Positions 56,975 to 64,000 of a stretch of 64,000 bases of DNA are shown piece by piece. How positions within the stretch are numbered: position 1 is the stretch's first letter; every line of letters starts with the position of its first letter. The translations under genes were made by a program, and so were the position numbers. The notes beneath the pieces are model-generated. The model was not told the DNA's origin. It worked only from the letters and a program-made list of their open reading frames with translations, and made no database searches. This stretch comes from Lactiplantibacillus paraplantarum (GTDB lineage Bacteria > Bacillota > Bacilli > Lactobacillales > Lactobacillaceae), in assembly GCF_003641145.1 (NCBI RefSeq), contig NZ_CP032744.1:620001-684000 (forward strand), read 5' to 3'.

Positions 56975-58330
56975 ATGAAATATTTTGGTACTGATGGTGT
57001 TCGGGGAATTGCAAACTCAGGGTTAACACCTGAAATGGCTTTTCGTTTAGGTCGTGCTGGTGGCTACGTGTTAACGGAACATGCGGAAAATAAGAGTACG
57101 CAGCCACGTGTCTTGGTTGCACGCGATACCCGGATTTCGGGCCAAATGCTGGAAGAAGCTTTGATTGCAGGGTTACTCTCAGCGGGAATTGAAGTTTTAC
57201 GCTTAGGTGTGATTACGACACCCGGTGTAGCTTATTTAGTCCGGATTCAGGATGCTGATGCGGGTGTGATGATTTCAGCCTCTCATAATCCGGTTGAAGA
57301 TAATGGGATTAAGTTCTTTGGTGGCGATGGTTTCAAATTATCTGATGCCAAGGAAGAAGAAATCGAAGAATTATTGGATCAGCCTAAAGATACCTTACCA
57401 CGGCCGGCCGCGGAAGGTCTTGGAACGGTTGCTGATTTTCCAGAAGGTAATCTCAAGTATTCACAATTCCTAGAACAAACGATTCCAGATGACTTAAGTG
57501 GTATTCATCTAGCAGTTGATGGTGCCAATGGCTCAACGAGCAACTTGGTTTCACGGATCTTTGCGGATCTAAATGTTGATTTTGACACGATGGCGACGGC
57601 TCCAGATGGTTTGAACATCAACAAAGGTGTTGGTTCGACCCATCCCGAAGCGTTATCAAAATTCGTTGTTGAAAAAGGCGCCCAAGTTGGGTTAGCTTTT
57701 GATGGTGATGGCGACCGGTGTATTGCTGTTGATGAACTTGGAAATGTCATCGATGGTGACAAAATCATGTACATTTGTGGAAAGTTTCTAAGTGAACGGG
57801 GGAAGTTAAAGCAGGATACGGTTGTCACAACGGTGATGAGCAATCTTGGTTTATACAAGGCTTTAGAGGCAGCTGGTTTGCACAGTAAGCAGACTAAAGT
57901 TGGCGACCGGTACGTTGTTGAAGAAATGTTGAAAGATGGCTATAACTTGGGTGGCGAACAGTCTGGTCACGTGGTCTTCTTAGACTTTAATACGACTGGT
58001 GACGGCATGTTGACTGGGATTCAATTATTACATGTGATGAAGGAAACTGGTAAGAAGTTATCCGAATTAGCTGCTGAAGTGACAACTTACCCACAAAAGT
58101 TAGTGAATGTTAAGGTTCAGGATAAGAAGGCTGCTTTAAGTAACGATAAGATCAAGGCCGTCATTAAAGATGTTGAAAATGAAATGGCCGGCGATGGTCG
58201 AGTTTTAGTACGGCCTTCTGGGACGCAAGATCTATTACGGGTCATGGCAGAAGCGAAGACTGATGAACTGGTCAGTGCCTACGTTGATCGGATTGTCACC
58301 GTTGTTAAAGCTGAAGTTGGCGTTGAATAA
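56975..58330 (+). CDS. glmM: Phosphoglucosamine mutase
   Basis: Converts glucosamine-6-phosphate to glucosamine-1-phosphate for UDP-GlcNAc. 451 residues: [10 protein letters not shown] at the start, [13 protein letters not shown] (phosphoserine near 103), metal loop AFDGDGDRC near 241, GGEQSGHV near 325, and [12 protein letters not shown] near 410. In other Firmicutes GlmM binds and inhibits CdaA, linking wall precursor supply to c-di-AMP. Third gene of cdaA-cdaR-glmM, with a terminator behind it. Confidence 0.97.
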   Translation: MKYFGTDGVRGIANSGLTPEMAFRLGRAGGYVLTEHAENKSTQPRVLVARDTRISGQMLEEALIAGLLSAGIEVLRLGVITTPGVAYLVRIQDADAGVMISASHNPVEDNGIKFFGGDGFKLSDAKEEEIEELLDQPKDTLPRPAAEGLGTVADFPEGNLKYSQFLEQTIPDDLSGIHLAVDGANGSTSNLVSRIFADLNVDFDTMATAPDGLNINKGVGSTHPEALSKFVVEKGAQVGLAFDGDGDRCIAVDELGNVIDGDKIMYICGKFLSERGKLKQDTVVTTVMSNLGLYKALEAAGLHSKQTKVGDRYVVEEMLKDGYNLGGEQSGHVVFLDFNTTGDGMLTGIQLLHVMKETGKKLSELAAEVTTYPQKLVNVKVQDKKAALSNDKIKAVIKDVENEMAGDGRVLVRPSGTQDLLRVMAEAKTDELVSAYVDRIVTVVKAEVGVE

Positions 58331-58353
58331 TTAATTTATTAGTAAGACCATTC

Positions 58354-58388
58354 AAAAAGTCGTTGCTCTGATGAGTAACGACTTTTTT
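58354..58388 (+). terminator. cdaA-cdaR-glmM terminator
   Basis: AAAAGTCGTTGCTC pairs with GAGTAACGACTTTT (one mismatch) around TGAT, followed by TTTTTT. Confidence 0.9.
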
Positions 58389-58570
58389 GTTGCAATTTAA
58401 ACGGCATGGGCATCATATTAGTTGAAGTCGTCATTCTGATAGCATTATTAACTGCTTAAAACCAAAAATAGCCAGTCAAATTGACGCGCGGAGGCTGTCG
58501 TTGTAAGGCTACTTAAAGGCCATTTTTAGTACTAGTTCCTGATAGATTAGTGGATACGACGCCTGATCAC

Positions 58571-58671
58571 CTAGGTCACCAGTACCTAGCAATTACTAAC
58601 GACGAACATGTTAGTCGTTAGTTTGGTATTAATCATGATTCATAGTAAGTAACTAGCATAATACATTAGTA
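58571..58671. repeat. Repeat remnant, copy D (terminal end with hairpins)
   Basis: 58629-58671 resembles the right end of copy A: ATGATTCAT, AACTAGCA and AAT appear in the same order. Just before it are two hairpins: ACTAACGAC/GTCGTTAGT (58595-58622, perfect 9+9) and CTAGGT/ACCTAG (58571-58589). No internal match to copy A was found. It lies in the 749-base gap between glmM and glmS; 58389-58570 holds nothing I can name. Confidence 0.5.
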
Positions 58672-58762
58672 GCGCTTAAGGGTTCAAGTGAACCAGTTTA
58701 AATGCAAAAAAGTTACAAAAAAATCGAAAATCGGTGCTGACCTTGATTTATAAGCATTTGAG

Positions 58763-58863
58763 ATTGGTATACACGCTAACTAACACATATACCAATATAA
58801 TATATTGTTGACTTTTATCAGATGTAACGGTAAAGTTAACTTGTTTCTAGGAAATATACCAAT
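58763..58863 (+). promoter_or_regulatory. Three ATTGGTATA operator half-sites around the glmS promoter
   Basis: ATTGGTATA (58763-58771) and its complement TATACCAAT (58788-58796) face each other; a second TATACCAAT lies at 58855-58863, between promoter and ribozyme. The half-site resembles the Bacillus NagR (YvoA, GntR family) box that begins ATTGGTATAGA, a regulator that answers GlcN6P. That regulator is a guess from sequence likeness. Confidence 0.6.
58808..58836 (+). promoter_or_regulatory. glmS promoter
   Basis: TTGACT (58808-58813), exactly 17 bases, TAAAGT (58831-58836). The leader would be about 240 bases and contains the ribozyme. Confidence 0.65.
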
Positions 58864-58899
58864 CGGAGGATAAACTAGACCAATTGTTAATTGGTTAAA

Positions 58900-59045
58900 G
58901 CGGAATAGCGCCAGGACTTTAGAATCTAAAGTTGACGAGGATGACGTTTATCGATAATCGACGGGTGACGTCAGGGACTGCACTCTACAGGTCAATTACA
59001 AAAACTAGTTGTGAAGCTAGTGACAGATATTTTGACCACGCAGCT
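58900..59045 (+). ncRNA. glmS ribozyme
   Basis: The conserved core of the GlcN6P-activated self-cleaving RNA is present: AGCGCCAGGACTTTAG (cut site expected between A 58907 and G 58908), CTAAAGTTGACGAGG, GTTTATCGATAATCGACGGG (core pseudoknot region), then GACTG/CAGGTC and ACTAG/CTAGT stems matching P3 and P4. It lies directly upstream of glmS. When GlcN6P is high the leader cuts itself and the glmS message is degraded. The 3' limit is approximate. Confidence 0.92.
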
Positions 59046-59079
59046 AGAAACAATTCAAACAGTAAAGGAAGATTAATTT

Positions 59080-60897
59080 ATGTGTGGAATTGTTGGTGTA
59101 ACGGGTAAAGATAGTGCAGTATCAATCTTATTGAACGGATTGGAAAAGTTGGAATACCGGGGCTATGATTCAGCTGGTATTTATGTTAATGATCAGGATG
59201 GTCATGACTATTTAGTTAAGGAAAAAGGCCGAATTGATGACTTGCGTAAAGAAGTTGGCGAAGCAGTTCATGGTTCAACCGGGATTGGCCATACGCGCTG
59301 GGCGACTCACGGTGAACCAAGTGTTGCCAATGCGCATCCGCAAGTTTCTGCGGATGGCCGTTTCTACTTGGTTCATAATGGTGTGATCGAAAACTTTGAA
59401 GACTTGAAGCAAGCTTATTTAAGTGATGTAACGTTCAAGTCACAGACCGATACGGAAGTCATTGTTCAATTAGTTGACCGCTTTGTAACCAAAGAAGGTT
59501 TGAGTACGTTGGCGGCTTTTCGTAAGACATTAGGTCTATTAGGTCATTCATCGTACGGTTTCTTGTTGATGGATAAGGAAGATCCTGACACCTTATACGT
59601 TGCTAAGAATAAGAGCCCGTTATTGATTGGGGTTGGTAAAGACTTCAATGTGGTTTGCTCAGATAGTCTGGCAATGTTAGACCAAACTAAAGATTTCTTG
59701 GAATTACATGATGGTGAAATCGTGGTTGTGAAACCCGATGAAATCAAGATTACTAATCAGGCTGGCGAACCAGTTGAACGGAAGCCATTCCATGTCGACA
59801 TTGACGCCGCTCAAGCTGACAAGGGAACTTACCCATTCTACATGTTAAAAGAAATCGACGAACAACCAAACGTGATGCGGAAATTATCCCAAGTCTATCT
59901 AAATGATGCTGGTGATCCAGTGATTAATGCTGACTTGCTGACAGCCCTCAAAGCCGCAGACCGGCTCTACATTGTGGCTGCCGGAACTAGTTATCATGCT
60001 GGCTTGGTCGGTGCTAAGTTATTCGAATCATTAGCAAATGTCCCAACTGAAGTTCACGTTTCGTCAGAATTTGCTTATAACCAGCCGTTGCTATCAGCAC
60101 ATCCATTCTTCATCTTCCTGACCCAGTCTGGTGAAACTGCTGATAGTCGTGAAGTGTTGTTGAATGTTAATGATCAACATTTCCCAAGTTTGACGATTAC
60201 GAACGTACCAAACTCAACGCTTTCACGGGAAGCAACGTACACGTTGTTATTGCACGCTGGTCCAGAAATTGCGGTCGCTTCAACCAAAGCCTATACCGCG
60301 CAGATTGCGTTACAAGCAATTCTGGCCAAAGCGTTAGGTCTTGCCGTTGAGCAACCAGCCGCAATGGCGTTCGACGTTAAACAACAATTGGCGTTAGTTG
60401 CCAATGGGATGCAAGGCTTGGTCGATGAAAAAGCAACTTTTGAAAAGATTGCGAAGAGTGCTTTATTGAATACCCCCAATGCTTTTTACATTGGTCGGGG
60501 GCTAGATTACGCGGTTTCATTGGAGACCGCCTTGAAGCTCAAGGAAATCTCTTATGTTCAAGCTGAGGGCTTCGCTTCTGGTGAATTAAAGCATGGGACG
60601 ATTGCCTTGATTGAAAAAGACACGCCGGTGATTGGAATTATCACCCAGAAGAACACGGCTGGTCTGACTCGTTCTAATTTACAAGAAGTCGCTGCTCGGG
60701 GGGCTAAGACGATCACGATCGTCACCGATGGTTTAGCTAAAGATGGTGATACGGTGGTTTTACCAACTGTTGATGAACGGTTAACAGCTTTGCTCAGCGT
60801 TGTTCCTGGCCAACTATTAGCTTACTACACGAGCTTAAATAAGGGCTTAGATGTGGATAAGCCACGGAACCTTGCTAAGAGTGTTACGGTTGAATAA
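59080..60897 (+). CDS. glmS: Glutamine-fructose-6-phosphate aminotransferase
   Basis: Makes glucosamine-6-phosphate from fructose-6-phosphate and glutamine, the entry step to UDP-GlcNAc. 605 residues: the N-terminal Cys 2 (MCGIVGVTG) is the glutaminase nucleophile, GHTRWATHGEP near 70 binds glutamine, and two SIS domains (AAGTSYHAG near 304, TQSGETADSREVL near 349) bind the sugar; it ends with KSVTVE. AAAGGAAG precedes the ATG. It is controlled by the ribozyme in its leader and possibly by a repressor at the three half-sites. Separate from the glmM operon. Confidence 0.98.
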   Translation: MCGIVGVTGKDSAVSILLNGLEKLEYRGYDSAGIYVNDQDGHDYLVKEKGRIDDLRKEVGEAVHGSTGIGHTRWATHGEPSVANAHPQVSADGRFYLVHNGVIENFEDLKQAYLSDVTFKSQTDTEVIVQLVDRFVTKEGLSTLAAFRKTLGLLGHSSYGFLLMDKEDPDTLYVAKNKSPLLIGVGKDFNVVCSDSLAMLDQTKDFLELHDGEIVVVKPDEIKITNQAGEPVERKPFHVDIDAAQADKGTYPFYMLKEIDEQPNVMRKLSQVYLNDAGDPVINADLLTALKAADRLYIVAAGTSYHAGLVGAKLFESLANVPTEVHVSSEFAYNQPLLSAHPFFIFLTQSGETADSREVLLNVNDQHFPSLTITNVPNSTLSREATYTLLLHAGPEIAVASTKAYTAQIALQAILAKALGLAVEQPAAMAFDVKQQLALVANGMQGLVDEKATFEKIAKSALLNTPNAFYIGRGLDYAVSLETALKLKEISYVQAEGFASGELKHGTIALIEKDTPVIGIITQKNTAGLTRSNLQEVAARGAKTITIVTDGLAKDGDTVVLPTVDERLTALLSVVPGQLLAYYTSLNKGLDVDKPRNLAKSVTVE

Positions 60898-60922
60898 TTA
60901 AAATAAGTGTGTGGGCACTAAG

Positions 60923-60959
60923 AAACGTCACTACTATTCGATGATAGTGGCGTTTTTTT
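60923..60959 (+). terminator. glmS terminator
   Basis: AACGTCACTACTAT pairs with ATAGTGGCGTT with small mismatches around TCGATG, followed by seven T. Confidence 0.88.
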
Positions 60960-61009
60960 GATTGTAAAAAAACGTATATAATAATAAACTATTGATTTTG
61001 ATAAGAAGG

Positions 61010-61039
61010 TTGTAAACGCTATATGGATTTTGGTATGAT
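61010..61039 (+). promoter_or_regulatory. Promoter of second EAL gene with cre-like site
   Basis: TTGTAA (61010-61015), 18 bases, TATGAT (61034-61039). TTGTAAACGCTATAT (61010-61024) matches the CcpA site WTGNAANCGNWNNCW at 14 of 15 positions and overlaps the -35, so carbon catabolite repression is plausible. Confidence 0.6.
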
Positions 61040-61096
61040 AAAGTAAGCGATTGCGATAAAATGACTGATTAATCAGAATATTGGGGATGAGTGTTA

Positions 61097-61768
61097 ATGT
61101 TGAAATATAAGTATTTTGCACAGCCAATTAACAACCTTGTGACCAACCAAACGATTTTGTATGAGTTATTATTACGACAGTGGGATGAAGAGCAACGTTG
61201 CTGGCAAATACCAGCGACGTTTGAACTAACACCGGCTGAATTAATTCAATTGTTAGATTGCGCTATTAAGGAATTGAATAATCATCATGTTTCTATTAAC
61301 TTAACAGCACGTCAGTTTGCTAACCCGGCTTTTCAGGTTGCAATTAGCCGCTATGTGCATGCACACCTGTTACCTCGAGAATTGACCGTCGAACTGGTAG
61401 CGACGCCGGCATTAAGTGATTTACGGCAATTAAGCGTTGGGTACCGGGCGGCCGGTGTGCTGCTTGCTTTTGACGATGTTGGTTCTGATAATTTATTTCA
61501 GCAGATTAAATGGATGTTACCATACGTGAATACGGTTAAATTTGCGTTACAAAATATGCGCCCATTAGGGACCGCGACTACGGATACAATTGTTGCTACA
61601 CTTAAATTCTGGTTCGACAAAGCCGAAGAGCAGCAAATGCTGTTTACTTTTGAGGGTATTGAATCAGCAGCGGATGTTCAACTGGCTAATCATCTAGGTA
61701 TTACGCGTGGACAAGGTTATTACTTTTCCAAGCCCCAATTACCCGTGACGTTTATGCAACAACGTTGA
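61097..61768 (+). CDS. EAL-domain protein (second paralogue)
   Basis: Stand-alone EAL domain of 223 residues. Motifs in order: YELLLR, INLTARQF, VELVATP (usual ELTE changed), AFDDVGSDN (usual DDFGTG changed), VKFALQN in place of K-I-D, FEGIES, RGQGYYFSKP. Like the protein at 2906-3622 it keeps the Glu, Asn, double Asp, Lys and Gln but has lost the Asp of KxD; it has more changes in the active-site loops and is less likely to be active. ATG 61097 is preferred over GTG 61091. A promoter with a cre-like site lies upstream. Single gene. Confidence 0.83.
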   Translation: MLKYKYFAQPINNLVTNQTILYELLLRQWDEEQRCWQIPATFELTPAELIQLLDCAIKELNNHHVSINLTARQFANPAFQVAISRYVHAHLLPRELTVELVATPALSDLRQLSVGYRAAGVLLAFDDVGSDNLFQQIKWMLPYVNTVKFALQNMRPLGTATTDTIVATLKFWFDKAEEQQMLFTFEGIESAADVQLANHLGITRGQGYYFSKPQLPVTFMQQR

Positions 61769-61900
61769 TATGCTACAATAGAATTACTATGCAATATGAC
61801 TGGACGGTTATGTTGTTGATGAAACTTAATTGGCTAAGCAGTCACTGGACGAGATGATACTCGTTGTGCTGGCTAAGTACAAAAGATGGGGTGGATACTT

Positions 61901-62719
61901 GTGGCAATCAAATTAATTGCAACGGACTTGAACGGGACATTATTGCATCAAGATCAACGTTTTGACCAAGACCGATTTAAGCGTATTTTGATGCAGTTAA
62001 AGACGCTCAGTGTCCCCGTAGTACTTTCATCTGGCAATCAGTACGCTCATCTGCAGCAGTTATTTAAGAACGTTATGTCGGATAATCTCATCGTGGTTGC
62101 TGAGAATGGGGCGTCGATCTATGCGCATGATCAATTGATTTTTGACGGTAGCTTGTCAGCAGACCAACAACGACAATTTGTGACGGTTGATCGTCATCAA
62201 CCACTATTCAAGGATGCTTATGTGATTTTAGTTGGTAGTCACGGATCTTATACCGAAGTAGGAGCGCCTGACAAGTTAGTTGCGATGGCGCGGCAGTTTT
62301 ATGATAATTTACACTTAGTCGCGGACCTTACAAGCGTGGACGATAAGATTAAAAAAATCAGTGTTTCAACGCAACCGGCGCAAGCTGCTGATTTGGTTAC
62401 GCAGGCCAATCACTATTTTGGTGGTCAGTTACGGGCACATGATAGTGGTTATGGCGTTGTGGATTTGGTTGATCAGCGAGTAGGTAAGTTACCCGCAATT
62501 CAATTTCTGGCTGCTCAATATGGTCTGACCGCAGCTGATATAATGGCCTTTGGTGATGGCGCTAATGACGTGCCGTTGTTGCAATATGCAGCGCATAGTT
62601 ACGCGATGATTAATGCGCCGGCAGAAATTCAAGCAACGGCACAACACGTGACGACCCTTGATAACGAACACGATGGGGTGTTAGCTACTATTGAACAACG
62701 AGTCTTGCAGTCGTTTTAG
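61901..62719 (+). CDS. Cof-type HAD phosphatase with DxN motif I
   Basis: HAD-family hydrolase of 272 residues, related to the Cof/YidA group. Motif I is ATDLNGTLLHQD, with Asn where most members have the second, acid-base Asp (DxD). Motif II is VLSSGNQYAHL near 46, motif III Lys in DDKIKKISVS near 153, and motif IV AFGDGANDVPLLQYA near 214. The change may slow or alter activity, though Asn variants occur in some Cof proteins. GTG 61901 after GGGGTGG is preferred over ATG 61886, which overlaps that site. Substrate unknown. Confidence 0.88.
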   Translation: MAIKLIATDLNGTLLHQDQRFDQDRFKRILMQLKTLSVPVVLSSGNQYAHLQQLFKNVMSDNLIVVAENGASIYAHDQLIFDGSLSADQQRQFVTVDRHQPLFKDAYVILVGSHGSYTEVGAPDKLVAMARQFYDNLHLVADLTSVDDKIKKISVSTQPAQAADLVTQANHYFGGQLRAHDSGYGVVDLVDQRVGKLPAIQFLAAQYGLTAADIMAFGDGANDVPLLQYAAHSYAMINAPAEIQATAQHVTTLDNEHDGVLATIEQRVLQSF

Positions 62720-62755
62720 ATAACTCAGTACTAAATATGAAACGAACTTAACCCT

Positions 62756-62800
62756 AAAAAGGTGCGTGCCAGAATAGCTGCTGGCACGCACCCTTTTTTC
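62756..62800. terminator. Bidirectional terminator between HAD and TetR genes
   Basis: GGTGCGTGCCAG pairs perfectly with CTGGCACGCACC around AATAGCTG, with A-run on the left and CTTTTTT on the right. Confidence 0.95.
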
Positions 62801-62847
62801 TGTGGGCATTGTTGGTATCGTGACAAAACGATTCGCGATGAGTTTAA

Positions 62848-63438
62848 TTATTGAAGCGGTCGATTAGGGTAGAAGAACTGTTGAATGCCGTAAACGTCAA
62901 GTGAAACGACGCGTTGTTTGAGCTCATCTAATGATAAACCTAAGTCACCTTTAAAATATAGTCGAAAAAAGGTTAAGTTATTGTGGATAAGAAAACTTGA
63001 GCAGACCTTAGCATCAACCGGGGATAAATGATAGTTTGTTTGAATTGTCGCTGTGAGACCGTTGACTACGGCTGCGTGAATTTTACGCGAGAGAAAGCTG
63101 TAATCATCGTTGAGTAAAATGACACGGTGAAAATCCTCAGATTGCCGAAAATAGGCTACTAAGCGATCAAAAATTAAGCCAGATTGTGAGAAAGTTTGTT
63201 TGAAATCCTGAGGGTCAATGAGGGCCAGAATCTTATCAGCGCCTTCTTGAATAAACGTTTCTGCAAGATCATCAATAGAATCAAAGTGTAAGTAAAAGGT
63301 TTTACGATTGATATTTGCGACTGTTGTTAATTCTTTAACGGTAATATCGCGGTAGCGTGGGTATTTTAACGCAAGTGTGCGAAACGCGGCTTTGAGGGCA
63401 GTCAGGGTGCGCTGGACACGTAAATCAGTAGCTGGCAT
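62848..63438 (-). CDS. TetR-family transcriptional regulator
   Basis: 196 residues. The N-terminal helix-turn-helix has ITVKELTTVANINRKTFYLHFDSIDDL over residues 33-59, with the TetR pattern NRKTFYxHF. The C-terminal ligand domain is of the DhaS/TetR_C_8 type common in lactobacilli (FLIHNNLTFFRLYFKGDL near 148). Target genes are not evident; the gene lies alone. AAGGGAG precedes the ATG. Its upstream region to about 63680 holds only possible promoter elements and no gene. Confidence 0.87.
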   Translation of the reverse strand: MPATDLRVQRTLTALKAAFRTLALKYPRYRDITVKELTTVANINRKTFYLHFDSIDDLAETFIQEGADKILALIDPQDFKQTFSQSGLIFDRLVAYFRQSEDFHRVILLNDDYSFLSRKIHAAVVNGLTATIQTNYHLSPVDAKVCSSFLIHNNLTFFRLYFKGDLGLSLDELKQRVVSLDVYGIQQFFYPNRPLQ

Positions 63439-63679
63439 TATTGGTCTCCCTTTTACAAAGATTAAAGTTGATCACGCGGTCGTGAAAACTAATTAGCGTA
63501 AATGGTTAGATTAGTAACGAATGGCTAAGATAGGCCACACATGGTCATTATAGTTATCATAGCATACTTTAACCGTGTGTACTGAAGAAGGGGTGTGCAC
63601 GGGAAAGGTTAGGGATGATAAGAAATAAATGGCCGGAGCAGCTTATTTGGGAGCGTGTTTTGACATTTTTGATCGTAGA

Positions 63680-63722
63680 TAAAAGAGACTTGTTCAAGAA
63701 ATAATCCTTGAAAAAAGTCTCC
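63680..63722 (-). terminator. Terminator of the galM-like gene
   Basis: Minus strand: GAGACTT and inner TCAAG pair with CTTGA and AAGTCTC around ATTATTT, then TTTTATC. It lies about 55 bases past the stop of the partial gene. Confidence 0.75.
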
Positions 63723-63774
63723 TGGTTTATCTCGTATGATTAACGGATGAGATTAGATTTTTATTCACGTTAAG

Positions 63775-64000
63775 CTAAACATCGTAAATATTTGAAAAAC
63801 GGTAAGCCGTTTGATAAGTCACGGGAACGTTGGGTTTGATAATGATACTGCCGAATGCTTGATGGTGAATCGCATCAGGTAATTTTTGTGCTTGTAGCGA
63901 TAAGCCAAGTTGGGAACGCATCGGTTTACCACCATTGATTCGGTAACGATCATCACGATAATTAGTGGCGCTAGAAATTACAACGGCTGGGGCGTTAGTC
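63775..64000 (-). CDS. galM: Aldose 1-epimerase, 3' end only
   Basis: A minus-strand frame is open from the window edge to a TAG at 63775 and shows the last 74 residues of a protein. GLSLQAQKLPDAIHHQAFG, then IIIKPNVPVTYQTAYRFS, is the C-terminal pattern of galactose mutarotase (GLxLETQxxPDxxNHPxFP, LxPGExYxxxTxYxFS). The enzyme interconverts the anomers of galactose or glucose. The catalytic residues lie outside the window. Confidence 0.8.
   Translation of the reverse strand, partial: TNAPAVVISSATNYRDDRYRINGGKPMRSQLGLSLQAQKLPDAIHHQAFGSIIIKPNVPVTYQTAYRFSNIYDV

Noticed and set aside
63560..63610. TetR-type operator upstream of the regulator at 62848
   Set aside because: Only about five bases on each side (CCGTG/CACGG) pair well; too weak to claim.

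Overview
The window is a stretch of chromosome from a low-GC Gram-positive lactic acid bacterium, almost certainly Lactiplantibacillus (Lactobacillus) plantarum or a very close relative. The evidence is the set and order of genes: uvrBA-luxS, argGH, rapZ-yvcK-whiA, clpP, rpoN, cggR-gap-pgk-tpi-eno, secG-esterase-rnr-smpB, cdaA-cdaR-glmM and glmS. A VanX-type D-Ala-D-Ala dipeptidase fits the natural vancomycin resistance of this species. I see no prophage, transposase, CRISPR array, rRNA operon or plasmid function. This is core chromosome with long non-coding gaps that carry a dispersed repeat.

Layout. 1-5.1 kb: a DUF421/DUF3290 membrane pair, phosphoglucomutase, an EAL-domain protein and a NADH-oxidase-like flavoprotein. 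5.3-8.6 kb: the dipeptidase and an MFS exporter, bracketed by two inverted copies of a non-coding repeat with terminal inverted repeats. 8.7-15 kb: an HD phosphohydrolase, SOS-type uvrBA and luxS. 15.1-18.2 kb: a truncated repeat copy, then ArgR-controlled argGH. 18.4-22 kb: an HdeD-like protein and rapZ-yvcK-whiA. 22-25.2 kb: a cysteine-codon-rich leader peptide with a terminator ahead of a peptide-binding lipoprotein, then a 2-hydroxyacid dehydrogenase. 25.3-28 kb: clpP behind a CtsR box, tRNA-Arg(CCG) and rpoN. 28.1-34 kb: the glycolytic operon with a CggR operator. 34-43 kb: a kinase-fold protein, a ClC transporter, secG, esterase, rnr, smpB and a glutamine-type ABC transporter. 43-49 kb: housekeeping genes (ung, pta, tsaE, two nucleases, HAD). 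49.4-61 kb: cell-wall genes (murB, glmM, glmS), a Na+/H+ antiporter, the c-di-AMP cyclase cdaA with its partner cdaR, and a glmS ribozyme. 61-64 kb: a second EAL protein, a HAD phosphatase, a TetR-like regulator and the 3' end of an aldose 1-epimerase gene.

How the genes fit together. The lower half of glycolysis (gap, pgk, tpiA, eno) plus pgm, pta and nox make up central fermentative metabolism. glmS, glmM, murB and the YvcK/RapZ/CdaA group link sugar status, c-di-AMP and wall precursor supply. The dipeptidase fits the D-lactate-ended wall precursors known for the species. The most interesting non-coding signals are the cysteine-rich attenuator-like leader (22.1 kb), the inverted-repeat element family (5.3, 7.9, 15.1 and 58.6 kb) and the glmS control region, which pairs a ribozyme with three matching operator-like half-sites. 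All homology calls come from reading motifs by eye; no database search was run.
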